The notes under the pieces were generated by a model, which saw nothing but the letters and a program-made list of their open reading frames with translations, was not told where the DNA came from and searched no databases. 28,169 nucleotides of DNA from a virus, in IMG/VR virus record IMGVR_UViG_3300037049_000150, positions 1-28,169 of that record; one strand, 5' to 3'. The position numbers were made by a program, and so were the translations under genes. Positions 12,736 to 19,357 of this stretch are shown one piece after another. Positions within the stretch are counted from its first letter, which is position 1. Every line of letters begins with the position of its first letter.

Positions 12736-15294
12736 CTAGCCCCGCCGGTTCTTCGCCGCCTCTTTGATAGCCGCCATGATGTTCCCTTGGTTCTGCTGGA
12801 AGAATGCCTTTGAATCAACTCCACCGTGGATATGGAGGTGCGTGTCGCCCCCGCCGCCATTCCCTCCGATCCCCCCGCCCGCTATGGCGCTACGCAACGG
12901 GTTGGCGATGCTGGCCGGTAGGATCATCTCGCTTTTGTGGATCTGTGCAATCTGGTCAGACGGGACGTTATCCCAGCCGCCGGCCGCTGAGGACATGTGC
13001 ATCCCGAGAGCGATTACAGAAGCCACAACGCCAGCCGCAACAGCGGGCGCAAGGAACGGACCCACGACGGGAATGGCGCTGATAGATGCCCAGGCTGATG
13101 CCGCCGCCTTCCAGCCCTCAATGGCAATCCACTTGATGCCCTCAGCGAGCTTGAGAGCCATGGTTTTCAGGGATGCCCATATTTCGGTTGCAACACGAGT
13201 GGCAGACCCGGCAAGGGTAGACCCGGTCTTCGCGCCCTCGACGGCTACATGGTGCGCCCCTGTCACTGTGTCGCTGGCCATCGTCTTTGCATCAGCCGCC
13301 GTCTGTACGCCCGTGCGAACCCCGGTCTGCGCCGTTGTTGCGGTGGTCTTGGCGACTTCGACAGAGAGGTGCCTTGCCAGCATTTTGACCATCTGCTGAA
13401 TAACGAAGTCCATGGCTGACCCCATGATGGACTTGAAGGCTTGCCCGAAACTCTGGGTTCCCTTAATCATCCCGGAGATCCCAGAACTGAAACCGGAGGT
13501 CAGGCCGTTGACCCAAGTCTGAGCGGTTTTCAGATGGTCTGCCGCCTCCTTTTTGTCAATCACGGCCGATTCCGCCGCCGCCCTTGTTTCTTCGGCGGTT
13601 TTGAGCTTCATCAGCTTCGCAAACTCCTCAGCATCGCCCGCGTAGAGAATTTTCTTGATCTGGATTGCCCGCTCTTCATCGCTCAGAACAGCGGCAATAT
13701 AGGCATGTTCCGCCTGTAAAAGCTGTTGTTTGGTGATGATTCCCGCCGCCGCATCATCCCGCGCCAGTTGGACCGTCTTTGCCGCCGCCGCATTCTGGAG
13801 AGCCAGGCTTTCGTCGATAGCTCGCGCCCCGTCTGCGCGCCGCTGCGCCCCCTGCTCTTTGGTTGCCTCGGTCATCTTGGCCTGTGCGGCTGCATACTCC
13901 GGCCCCATGCCGTTGTAGACGGCCCTGAGACGAGCAACCTCATTGGTAGCCAATTGGACGCGCTCCGCACTACCCTTTGCGGCTGCACTGTATTTGCGCT
14001 CAAAGCCTTGCTCGGAGGCCTTCTCGCCTTCCTCGGCTCCCTTGCGGGTGAGTTTGTCGATCTCGTTTTGAATATCGGCGAGGGCTTTCGCCCCCAAGCC
14101 GCCGATGGTGGCCATCGTCTGCCAATATTCGATTTCGCGCTGGGTGCTCCACGTAAACCAGTTCTCCTTTAAGGCCTTCTGCGCATCGAGGTTTTCCTTG
14201 AGCGCGGCCATCTGCTCGGACGACGGGTCTTTGTCTTCCTTGCTGTCTTTCTTTGCCGCCTCGGTTCTTGCGTTGCCGGAGCGCGCATCGTGCTCAGTTT
14301 TTACAGTTTTCGTGTCGGCGGCATATTTCTGGAGGATGTTGAGAAGCTCGCGCTGTGCGTTTACCTGCCGATTCAGCGATTCAACAGAGCCATTTTCGAG
14401 TGTTACATTCTTGGCTAAAAGTGCCGTTTTTGCCTGCTCAAACTCGTTATAAGCCCCCGCGCTTTTCGACCCCGCGCCAGAAAAAGCGTCCTGCGCTTTT
14501 TGAAGGTTTGCGAAAATTTCCGACTCACGGCTGAGCTTCGCGGTCAGCAAATCGTGCGCCTCGCCCTGCTTATTTACGTCTGTCTGAAGCTCCTCATATT
14601 CAAGTCGGAAGGATTCAAGAGACGCTTTCTGCCCCGCCGCGCCACTACCAAACTGAAACCAATGTACCGCCATGCCATCAAAAACCGAGTTGGCGATTTT
14701 GGAAAGGGATTCAAACTGCTCGAAAAGCTCATTCATGGAGGCGTGGTCAATTAGCTCCAGCTTGATACGGAGCGCCTCCATCTGGTTCCCGGCAAGCTCC
14801 GCCGTCTTTTCCTGTGCCTCCAGGAGCTTGTCGTTTAGGGAGTTGAACGAGCGATTGCTCTCGATTCCCGCTTCTTTTTCGGTTGCGGCGAGCTTGCCGG
14901 ATTCCTCGCGGAACTCCATCAGTTTTTCGACGCCCTTGGCAATCCATTCGATCATCTCCATGATGGCCAAGGGAGCGAAGGCCATCGACAGAGCCTGACC
15001 GACGCCGGGGAGCGTGGCGACGAAGCCACCGACAGCGCGGTTCATGCCGAGCATGTGGGCAGCGTGGCGGGCCTCGGTCTTACTGAAGTCACCCTCCATG
15101 CTTTCGGCGGCTTCCTTTGACTGCCCAGCCATGCTGTCGAACGAGGAGGCAGAGGCGGCGGTCAGGGGAGCAAAGGACGCGGCCATCTTCGCCGTGGAGT
15201 CCTTAACGCCACTGGTGGCAGTGTTGAGCCCATCCATCAGCCCTTGAATCTGGGCTGTGATTTGTACACTGATCTCGCCGCCGTCGTCTGCCAT
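12736..15294 (-). CDS. tail tape measure protein
   Basis: This 852-residue protein is the longest tail gene. It starts VQITAQIQGLMDGLNTATSGVKDS, has a hydrophobic stretch near residues 85-130 (VGGFVATLPGVGQALSMAF) and a long, charged coiled-coil centre. A second hydrophobic stretch lies near residues 735-770 (AIPVVGPFLAPAVAAGVVAS). The C-terminus contains THLHIHGGVDSKAF. This architecture, and its place after the tail chaperone, identify the tape measure, which sets tail length during assembly. The length suggests a tail of roughly 100-130 nm by the usual rule of thumb. AGGAGG precedes the ATG, just after the chaperone extension's stop. Confidence 0.9.
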   Translation of the reverse strand: MADDGGEISVQITAQIQGLMDGLNTATSGVKDSTAKMAASFAPLTAASASSFDSMAGQSKEAAESMEGDFSKTEARHAAHMLGMNRAVGGFVATLPGVGQALSMAFAPLAIMEMIEWIAKGVEKLMEFREESGKLAATEKEAGIESNRSFNSLNDKLLEAQEKTAELAGNQMEALRIKLELIDHASMNELFEQFESLSKIANSVFDGMAVHWFQFGSGAAGQKASLESFRLEYEELQTDVNKQGEAHDLLTAKLSRESEIFANLQKAQDAFSGAGSKSAGAYNEFEQAKTALLAKNVTLENGSVESLNRQVNAQRELLNILQKYAADTKTVKTEHDARSGNARTEAAKKDSKEDKDPSSEQMAALKENLDAQKALKENWFTWSTQREIEYWQTMATIGGLGAKALADIQNEIDKLTRKGAEEGEKASEQGFERKYSAAAKGSAERVQLATNEVARLRAVYNGMGPEYAAAQAKMTEATKEQGAQRRADGARAIDESLALQNAAAAKTVQLARDDAAAGIITKQQLLQAEHAYIAAVLSDEERAIQIKKILYAGDAEEFAKLMKLKTAEETRAAAESAVIDKKEAADHLKTAQTWVNGLTSGFSSGISGMIKGTQSFGQAFKSIMGSAMDFVIQQMVKMLARHLSVEVAKTTATTAQTGVRTGVQTAADAKTMASDTVTGAHHVAVEGAKTGSTLAGSATRVATEIWASLKTMALKLAEGIKWIAIEGWKAAASAWASISAIPVVGPFLAPAVAAGVVASVIALGMHMSSAAGGWDNVPSDQIAQIHKSEMILPASIANPLRSAIAGGGIGGNGGGGDTHLHIHGGVDSKAFFQQNQGNIMAAIKEAAKNRRG

Positions 15295-15302
15295 GCCGCC
15301 TC

Positions 15303-15560
15303 CTAGAATCCGACGATGCCAGCCTCAAGTGTGGCTAAAGCGTCATCCTCGGTCATCGTGCTGGTTGCTTTTTCGTCTTTGCCGCCGCCCAGGTACGCCT
15401 TGACCATGATGTGAAGCGGCGGGCAGACCTTCCAATAACCCAGAAGGTCCAGAACGTCCGGCCATGGAGTTGCATCGACAATGCGCGCCGTCCAGGTGGT
15501 TGCGGTGATGATGAGCCCGTACAGTTCGCCCCAGTTCAGCGGCTCCGCTTCACCTTCTGA
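15303..15560 (-). CDS. tail assembly chaperone extension (gpT-like), expressed by -1 frameshift
   Basis: From 15560 down to the TAG at 15303-15305 a second frame encodes 85 residues: LNWGELYGLIITATTW near the start, then WPDVLDLLGYWKVCPPLHIM and VKAYLGGGKDEK. This YW-x4-PP-x2-H pattern is that of the gpT-type C-terminal part of tail chaperones. The frame has no ATG, GTG or TTG start upstream of a mid-domain ATG. It is shifted -1 relative to the 15536-15871 gene and overlaps it by about 25 bases. It is best read as the extension of a gpG-gpT fusion made by -1 slippage. Its stop precedes the tape measure ATG by 8 bases. Confidence 0.65.
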   Translation of the reverse strand, partial: SEGEAEPLNWGELYGLIITATTWTARIVDATPWPDVLDLLGYWKVCPPLHIMVKAYLGGGKDEKATSTMTEDDALATLEAGIVGF

Positions 15561-15871
15561 GGCCCCGCTTCCCCCTTGAGGCCGGTGACCTCCGCAACGC
15601 CTTCGACGGCGCGCTGAATCTCCGCAAAAGGCATCGTCTCGACCGCTTCGAGGGTCAGATCGGGGTACTTGTTCGACAGAGACAGGTGCACCAGATCGCA
15701 GCAGTGACCAACCATCTCAGGCATGGCCTTCATGGGTGAGATGGTGCCGGCCTGAAGCTGGCCGTTGATTTCGTCGATGGCTGCAAGCTTGGCAGACGCC
15801 TGGTGACGCAACTGCCCAGCGGTAAAGGGTTGAAGATCGTACTCGGCTCCTTGAATCGTGACGGTGCTCAT
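15536..15871 (-). CDS. tail assembly chaperone (gpG-like)
   Basis: This 111-residue protein starts at ATG 15871 behind GGAGG; an earlier in-frame ATG exists but lies before this site. It opens STVTIQGAEYDLQPFTAGQLRH and has the helical middle of a tail-tube chaperone (LAAIDEINGQLQAGTISPM, HCCDLVHLSLSNKYPDLTLEAVETM). The C-terminus is basic (KVKRSR). It lies between tail tube and tape measure genes, the usual place, and binds the tape measure during assembly. Runs of G near its end (15571-15575 and 15563-15566) are candidate slip sites into the extension frame. Confidence 0.8.
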   Translation of the reverse strand: MSTVTIQGAEYDLQPFTAGQLRHQASAKLAAIDEINGQLQAGTISPMKAMPEMVGHCCDLVHLSLSNKYPDLTLEAVETMPFAEIQRAVEGVAEVTGLKGEAGPQKVKRSR

Positions 15872-15901
15872 GCTTTCGGCCTCCATGGCTGAGATGGGAA
15901 C

Positions 15902-15923
15902 GCGCCGCCCTCTCAGGCGGCGC
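15902..15923 (-). terminator. intercistronic GC hairpin after the tail tube gene
   Basis: GCGCCGCC at 15902-15909 pairs perfectly with GGCGGCGC at 15916-15923 around a 6-base loop, 8 bases past the tail tube stop. No T run follows on the - strand. It may reduce read-through into the chaperone gene or protect the tube mRNA. Confidence 0.5.
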
Positions 15924-15930
15924 ATCCGGG

Positions 15931-16662
15931 TTAGGAGTTGGTGTAGACGTTGATGACGTTGTCGAGCGAATCAGCGAAGGCCTGGAACTCCAGATCGACT
16001 TCGGTGTGATCGTCCTGCTTGGACGCCAGAGAGAGCTTCGGAAAAATGACGGCAGCGAGTGTGTATCCGAACTGCTTGCCGCCGTAGGTGTTGAAGCAAT
16101 TCAGCTTGAAGATGGTGGCCGAGCCCATGAGGGGGTTGTTGAGGTCGATGTTGTTGCCGGTGACCATGGTGTAGGTGTAGTACAAGCCCACCTGGTGCGT
16201 GGTGTCGGCAGCGGCGAAGGTGTAGACGCCCAACGCCGTGACGCTGTACTGGCCGGTGGCCGGGGCGCTGGCAACACACTTCATCCAGATTCCGGCGGTG
16301 TAGTCATACACGCCGCCGTCCGCTACGAAGGTTGCTCCATTGAGAGCGGTGATTTGGTATGGGGTGGTTGGGACGTTGGCGATTTCGTTGTTTGCCGCGG
16401 CGGTCTGCCCCGTTGCGGTCGTCGATCCAGCCAGGATGGCGGCGATGAGCCCTGCCTGAATGCGGCCTGACTTCGCCTTTCCGCTGATCTTGCCTTTGCC
16501 GAGCGCGACGTCTTCGGGGAACGCCTTAGCGCCGATGAGTTCCTTCACATCGCGAGAGATGTCAATCGAAACATCCTTCAGCGTGCCTACGTTGACGGGA
16601 GTGGGATTGGTGCCGGGCGGGATAATGAAAAGCTGGCCGACGCCAAAGTTGTATTGAGCCAC
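15931..16662 (-). CDS. major tail tube protein
   Basis: This 243-residue protein opens YNFGVGQLFIIPPG and has the tail-tube pattern of a beta-rich protein. An early segment DVSIDISRDVKELIGAKAFPEDVALGKGKISGKAKSG has the E-L-x-G-x2-x-FP motif common in siphophage tube proteins. A glycine/threonine-rich central insert (around residues 95-170, GGVYDYTAGIWMKCVASAP) is probably a surface domain. The C-terminus LEFQAFADSLDNVINVYTNS completes the beta barrel. Position between terminator-type gene and chaperone supports the call. Confidence 0.88.
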   Translation of the reverse strand: MAQYNFGVGQLFIIPPGTNPTPVNVGTLKDVSIDISRDVKELIGAKAFPEDVALGKGKISGKAKSGRIQAGLIAAILAGSTTATGQTAAANNEIANVPTTPYQITALNGATFVADGGVYDYTAGIWMKCVASAPATGQYSVTALGVYTFAAADTTHQVGLYYTYTMVTGNNIDLNNPLMGSATIFKLNCFNTYGGKQFGYTLAAVIFPKLSLASKQDDHTEVDLEFQAFADSLDNVINVYTNS

Positions 16663-16726
16663 GGTGATACTCGCTTTCTGGCGTGGTCCTCAGTCGGCCT
16701 CTGCGGACACCCCGGTTGATGGTCGG

Positions 16727-16900
16727 TTAGAGAATGGCTGCCAGGCGAACCTTGAGGGCTTCCTTGGCTGCGTACAGCTTGTTGTGTGCTTCGGTGTCCA
16801 AGACGCTGTTCAGGTTCTGGCGTAGGTCGTTGAACCACGTCTCGATTTCGGTAACCCACTTGGCCGGTTCGGCTGCGGGCGTTGCGGTCTCTGCATCCAT
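16727..16900 (-). CDS. small helical protein between tail terminator and tail tube genes
   Basis: This short gene encodes 57 residues from ATG 16900 to TAA 16727-16729, behind a strong AAAAGGAGG; the site lies directly after the upstream stop. The product is acidic and helical: KWVTEIETWFNDLRQNLNSVL, then HNKLYAAKEALKVRLAAIL. The size, ribosome-binding site and spacing argue that it is real. The opposite and shifted frames here are shadows. The function is unknown; a tail assembly factor is a guess from position. Confidence 0.7.
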   Translation of the reverse strand: MDAETATPAAEPAKWVTEIETWFNDLRQNLNSVLDTEAHNKLYAAKEALKVRLAAIL

Positions 16901-16913
16901 CAAGCGCCTCCTT

Positions 16914-17390
16914 TTAGGCGGTCGTTACGATCTCCAGGGGAACCTCTACGATGCCCTGGGTTTGGAAAAGCCCCTCATCCTTGACCACGGTCCCGAAGAT
17001 CCTGCATGAGGACACAAGGCCTCCGAGCGTGGTGTGTGGCGCTTGCCCGTCATTGGCGAACGGTCCCATCTGCGCAGCTTCACCCGCCGTCAGTTCCAAG
17101 GCAGCCTCAAGCGCGGTGATGAGAGTGTTCTGCAGCGTGCTCGGCGCGGCCATCGGGTCAGCGTCGTTGCGCGTGTAGATCACCAGCTTGGGGCGCAAGG
17201 TCCACACGGTAGGCTGGCGCCGGTCACCGCTGGCCGTCTCATCACCAGCCGCAAGGAAGAGCGCGGGCTGTGTCTCAGGCGGTGTGTCGGCATAGCCTGT
17301 CCACAGGCGAGAGCAGCCGGTTGTGAACCCGGCAACAGTGGACAGGCGCGCATTGAGTGCAACGAAGATCGCTTCACGGTTTAAGGCCAT
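16914..17390 (-). CDS. tail terminator-like protein (gpU position)
   Basis: This 158-residue protein starts REAIFVALNARLSTVAGFTTGCSRLW, the N-terminal helix typical of tail-completion proteins. It has TLRPKLVIYTRNDADPMAAPS and a C-terminal beta segment GIVEVPLEIVTTA. These features and the place between the gp10-like neck gene and tail tube gene fit a gpU-like tail terminator, which caps the finished tail. Its ATG overlaps the stop of the neck gene (TGATG). Confidence 0.75.
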   Translation of the reverse strand: MALNREAIFVALNARLSTVAGFTTGCSRLWTGYADTPPETQPALFLAAGDETASGDRRQPTVWTLRPKLVIYTRNDADPMAAPSTLQNTLITALEAALELTAGEAAQMGPFANDGQAPHTTLGGLVSSCRIFGTVVKDEGLFQTQGIVEVPLEIVTTA

Positions 17391-17890
17391 CAGTTGCCCC
17401 CTATCGCACTTGCCAGCCGTGCGCGGATTTCGTCCTTCATGTCAGCCAGGGCCGGTTGCAGGAACGGCCGAGCCTCTTCATGCTTCGTGCCGGGTGGATG
17501 CTTGGCGGCGTACTTCATGGCGGCAAGGCTGGTCATAGGCTTCTTTGGACCTCCCCGCGCACCAGCGCCTATCTTGCGGTCAAAGCCTTTTTCCCAGTAA
17601 GCGCCGTAGGGAGCGTTCGGGCCTACGCCCACGCTGCTGCTAAAGGTGCTCACGCCGTCACCGCCCGGCTTGACATTGATGGACCCGATTAGATTTCCGG
17701 TCCTTCCAATACCTAAATGGCCAGGGCGTGGTCCGTTGAGGTATTTGGAAATCACCACTCCCTGTGTGGAAATTCCCAGAGCGTCAACGGTCATACGGAC
17801 GCGCTTACGCTTTGCCACGCTGATCTGTGCAAGCTTGGCGACGACAAGCTCTGAACCGACGATCTGGCCAACAATGAACGGGACGCTCAT
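17390..17890 (-). CDS. HK97 gp10-like head-tail joining (neck) protein
   Basis: The ATG at 17890 overlaps a TGA in another frame as ATGA, which indicates the true start of this 166-residue protein. It has the HK97-gp10-like pattern: KRKRVRMTVDALGISTQGVVIS, then GRTGNLIGSINVKPGG, PYGAYWEKGF and a C-terminal KHEEARPFLQPALADMKDEIRARL. These proteins join the head connector to the tail. The same frame is open upstream into the replication gene, discussed in the next entry. No partner head gene is found upstream. Confidence 0.85.
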   Translation of the reverse strand: MSVPFIVGQIVGSELVVAKLAQISVAKRKRVRMTVDALGISTQGVVISKYLNGPRPGHLGIGRTGNLIGSINVKPGGDGVSTFSSSVGVGPNAPYGAYWEKGFDRKIGAGARGGPKKPMTSLAAMKYAAKHPPGTKHEEARPFLQPALADMKDEIRARLASAIGGN

Positions 17891-18874
17891 CCGACAACCT
17901 TCCGCCAGTTCGAGAGCGAGTCTTTGGCCCAGTTCGGAATCGAGGCCGTCGAGTAGCGATCTGCCATTTGCAGAATCAGGGCCGTCAGGGTTTGCCCATC
18001 CGAAGCGCTCAGCAGCCTTTGCGAGGGCTGCTCGGTTATTTGCAACACGCTGGCTAGTGACACTTGGCTTAGTCGTTCCACTGCCGTTCTCCCGTGGGGT
18101 TTGTGTGGCCTTTTCGGCCAGTTCCGTTGCTTTGCCCGCCTGTAGCGCGTAATCCAGCGTTGCTACCCACCCCCGGTCATTCGCCCCGGCGTACCATGCC
18201 GTCGCGGCCAGGAAGGCACACGCGGCGCGAAAGTCGGGCAACCAGCCGGGTTCCTTGAGCCGGGTTTGAATCACCGTCTGGCGCTTGGGTGTGCTCTTGG
18301 CCTGGGGGAGCTTGCCTTGGGTGGCTTCGTTCCAGATCGCGACGACGTCGGCAGACTTCACGGCGGGGGCGGTCGATGGAATCGACAGAGGCTTTTGTTC
18401 TTGTTCTTTATCTGACTCTGTCTCTGACTCTTGTATGCCGTTGGTGTCCGATTCTGATAGGTGGCCTATAGGTGACCTATCGTTATCGGGCTTGGGGGTA
18501 TCCTTGGGGGCCGGTTTCTTACCCCAGCGCTTGTTGATCGAATCCCGTCCGACTTCCCGTTTGTGTTCGCGCTCAGCGTTCAGCACTTGACGCTGGGAAT
18601 ACATGAAGCGGTTCGCCCGCTTGCCGGGTTCGATCTCCGGGAAGAACTGACCTACGATAGGCCAGGCTTCCTGCATCTCTGGGAGCGTCAGGCGGCAGAC
18701 CCGGGCGAGAATAGCCAGGTCGTCGGTGATGTGGCCCTCGATCCACTGGTGCATCAGGAGCCGCGTAGCGCACCCGAACTCGATAGCGTTCATGGCGCTT
18801 ATCAGGCCATCAGAAAGGAACTCTTTCGGGTCAACCTTGAACCAAAAAAACGGATCATCTTCCTTGCGTTTCAC
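17390..18874 (-). CDS. chimeric open frame: DUF1376 replication protein joined to the gp10-like protein
   Basis: One uninterrupted frame of 494 codons starts at GTG 18874, immediately after the VRR-NUC stop. Residues 1-110 match the DUF1376 phage replication type (FWFKVDPKEFLSDGLIS, then RLLMHQWIEG). Residues 110-170 form a polar linker, and the middle has FRAACAFLAATAWYAGANDRGW as in O-like initiators. After KPSVTSQRVANNRAALAKAAERFG (about residue 293) the protein stops looking natural until the gp10-like part begins at Met at 17890. In this gap the overlapping +1 frame has the better third-position GC. The real replication protein probably ends in or near the gap; a genuine fusion is less likely. 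Confidence 0.55.
   Translation of the reverse strand: MKRKEDDPFFWFKVDPKEFLSDGLISAMNAIEFGCATRLLMHQWIEGHITDDLAILARVCRLTLPEMQEAWPIVGQFFPEIEPGKRANRFMYSQRQVLNAEREHKREVGRDSINKRWGKKPAPKDTPKPDNDRSPIGHLSESDTNGIQESETESDKEQEQKPLSIPSTAPAVKSADVVAIWNEATQGKLPQAKSTPKRQTVIQTRLKEPGWLPDFRAACAFLAATAWYAGANDRGWVATLDYALQAGKATELAEKATQTPRENGSGTTKPSVTSQRVANNRAALAKAAERFGWANPDGPDSANGRSLLDGLDSELGQRLALELAEGCRMSVPFIVGQIVGSELVVAKLAQISVAKRKRVRMTVDALGISTQGVVISKYLNGPRPGHLGIGRTGNLIGSINVKPGGDGVSTFSSSVGVGPNAPYGAYWEKGFDRKIGAGARGGPKKPMTSLAAMKYAAKHPPGTKHEEARPFLQPALADMKDEIRARLASAIGGN
17887..18081 (-). pseudogene. out-of-frame coding remnant ahead of the neck gene
   Basis: In the frame +1 to the replication protein, an ORF opens at GTG 18081 and ends at TGA 17887-17889, overlapping the neck gene's ATG. 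Its last ~40 codons (SDGQTLTALILQMADRYSTASIPNW, then AKDSLSNWRKVVG) read like real protein. About 76 percent of third positions are G or C there, against about 49 percent in the other frame (hand count). It could be the C-terminus of a lost head gene, or the frameshifted end of the replication gene. The part upstream of about 18000 is probably not coding. Confidence 0.45.
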
Positions 18875-19357
18875 TCAGCGCGCTCCTGTCAGTAATTCGT
18901 TCAGGTCATCCGGTGACCAGATGATGCCCACCAGCGCCCCGGCCTCAGCCATCGTGTCGAGGAAGGCAAGCTGCTCATCGGATGGTTTACCCGGCGCGGC
19001 CTTTTGGATCAGTCGCCCTGTCTTCGGGGATCTGGTCAGCCACTCAGGCGCTTTGACTTCGATGTAGAGCGCCCGCCCACCGGGGAGAGTGCCCAGGATA
19101 TCGGACAGGCCAGCAGAGCAAGCGCCCTGTGTGCCGCCCTTCATAATCGCGGCGGCGTTGCGCACTCCCGCACCCCTCAGCACCCTGCAAGCCCTTCCGC
19201 GGAGCTTTGCGCCGCCGGCGTCAACGGCCAGGGCGGGAATGCGATGCAGGTTGAGGGTGGCCAGTGCGTTCTTTTGGACGGTGGCCTCGGATACGCAGCC
19301 GAGGAGATAGGCGTCGTTGTAGCGGGAGCGGTCGAAGCTGTCGTAGTAGAGCCTCAT
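18875..19357 (-). CDS. VRR-NUC domain nuclease
   Basis: This 160-residue protein belongs to the VRR-NUC (PD-(D/E)XK) nucleases, which in phages act as Holliday-junction or structure-specific nucleases. The core is visible: SEATVQKNAL with Glu24, GLSDILGTL with Asp86, ALYIEVKAP with Glu100 and Lys102, then SDEQLAFLDTMAEAGALVGI. The middle (residues 50-80) carries a Gly/Arg-rich insertion with paired Cys. Its ATG overlaps the methyltransferase stop (ATGA), so it is co-translated with the two methyltransferases. Confidence 0.88.
   Translation of the reverse strand: MRLYYDSFDRSRYNDAYLLGCVSEATVQKNALATLNLHRIPALAVDAGGAKLRGRACRVLRGAGVRNAAAIMKGGTQGACSAGLSDILGTLPGGRALYIEVKAPEWLTRSPKTGRLIQKAAPGKPSDEQLAFLDTMAEAGALVGIIWSPDDLNELLTGAR

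Noticed and set aside
16587-16859. 90-codon - strand open frame in the tail region
   Set aside because: It overlaps both the tail tube start and the better-supported 57-residue gene at 16727-16900, and its product is Pro/Arg/Ser-rich.
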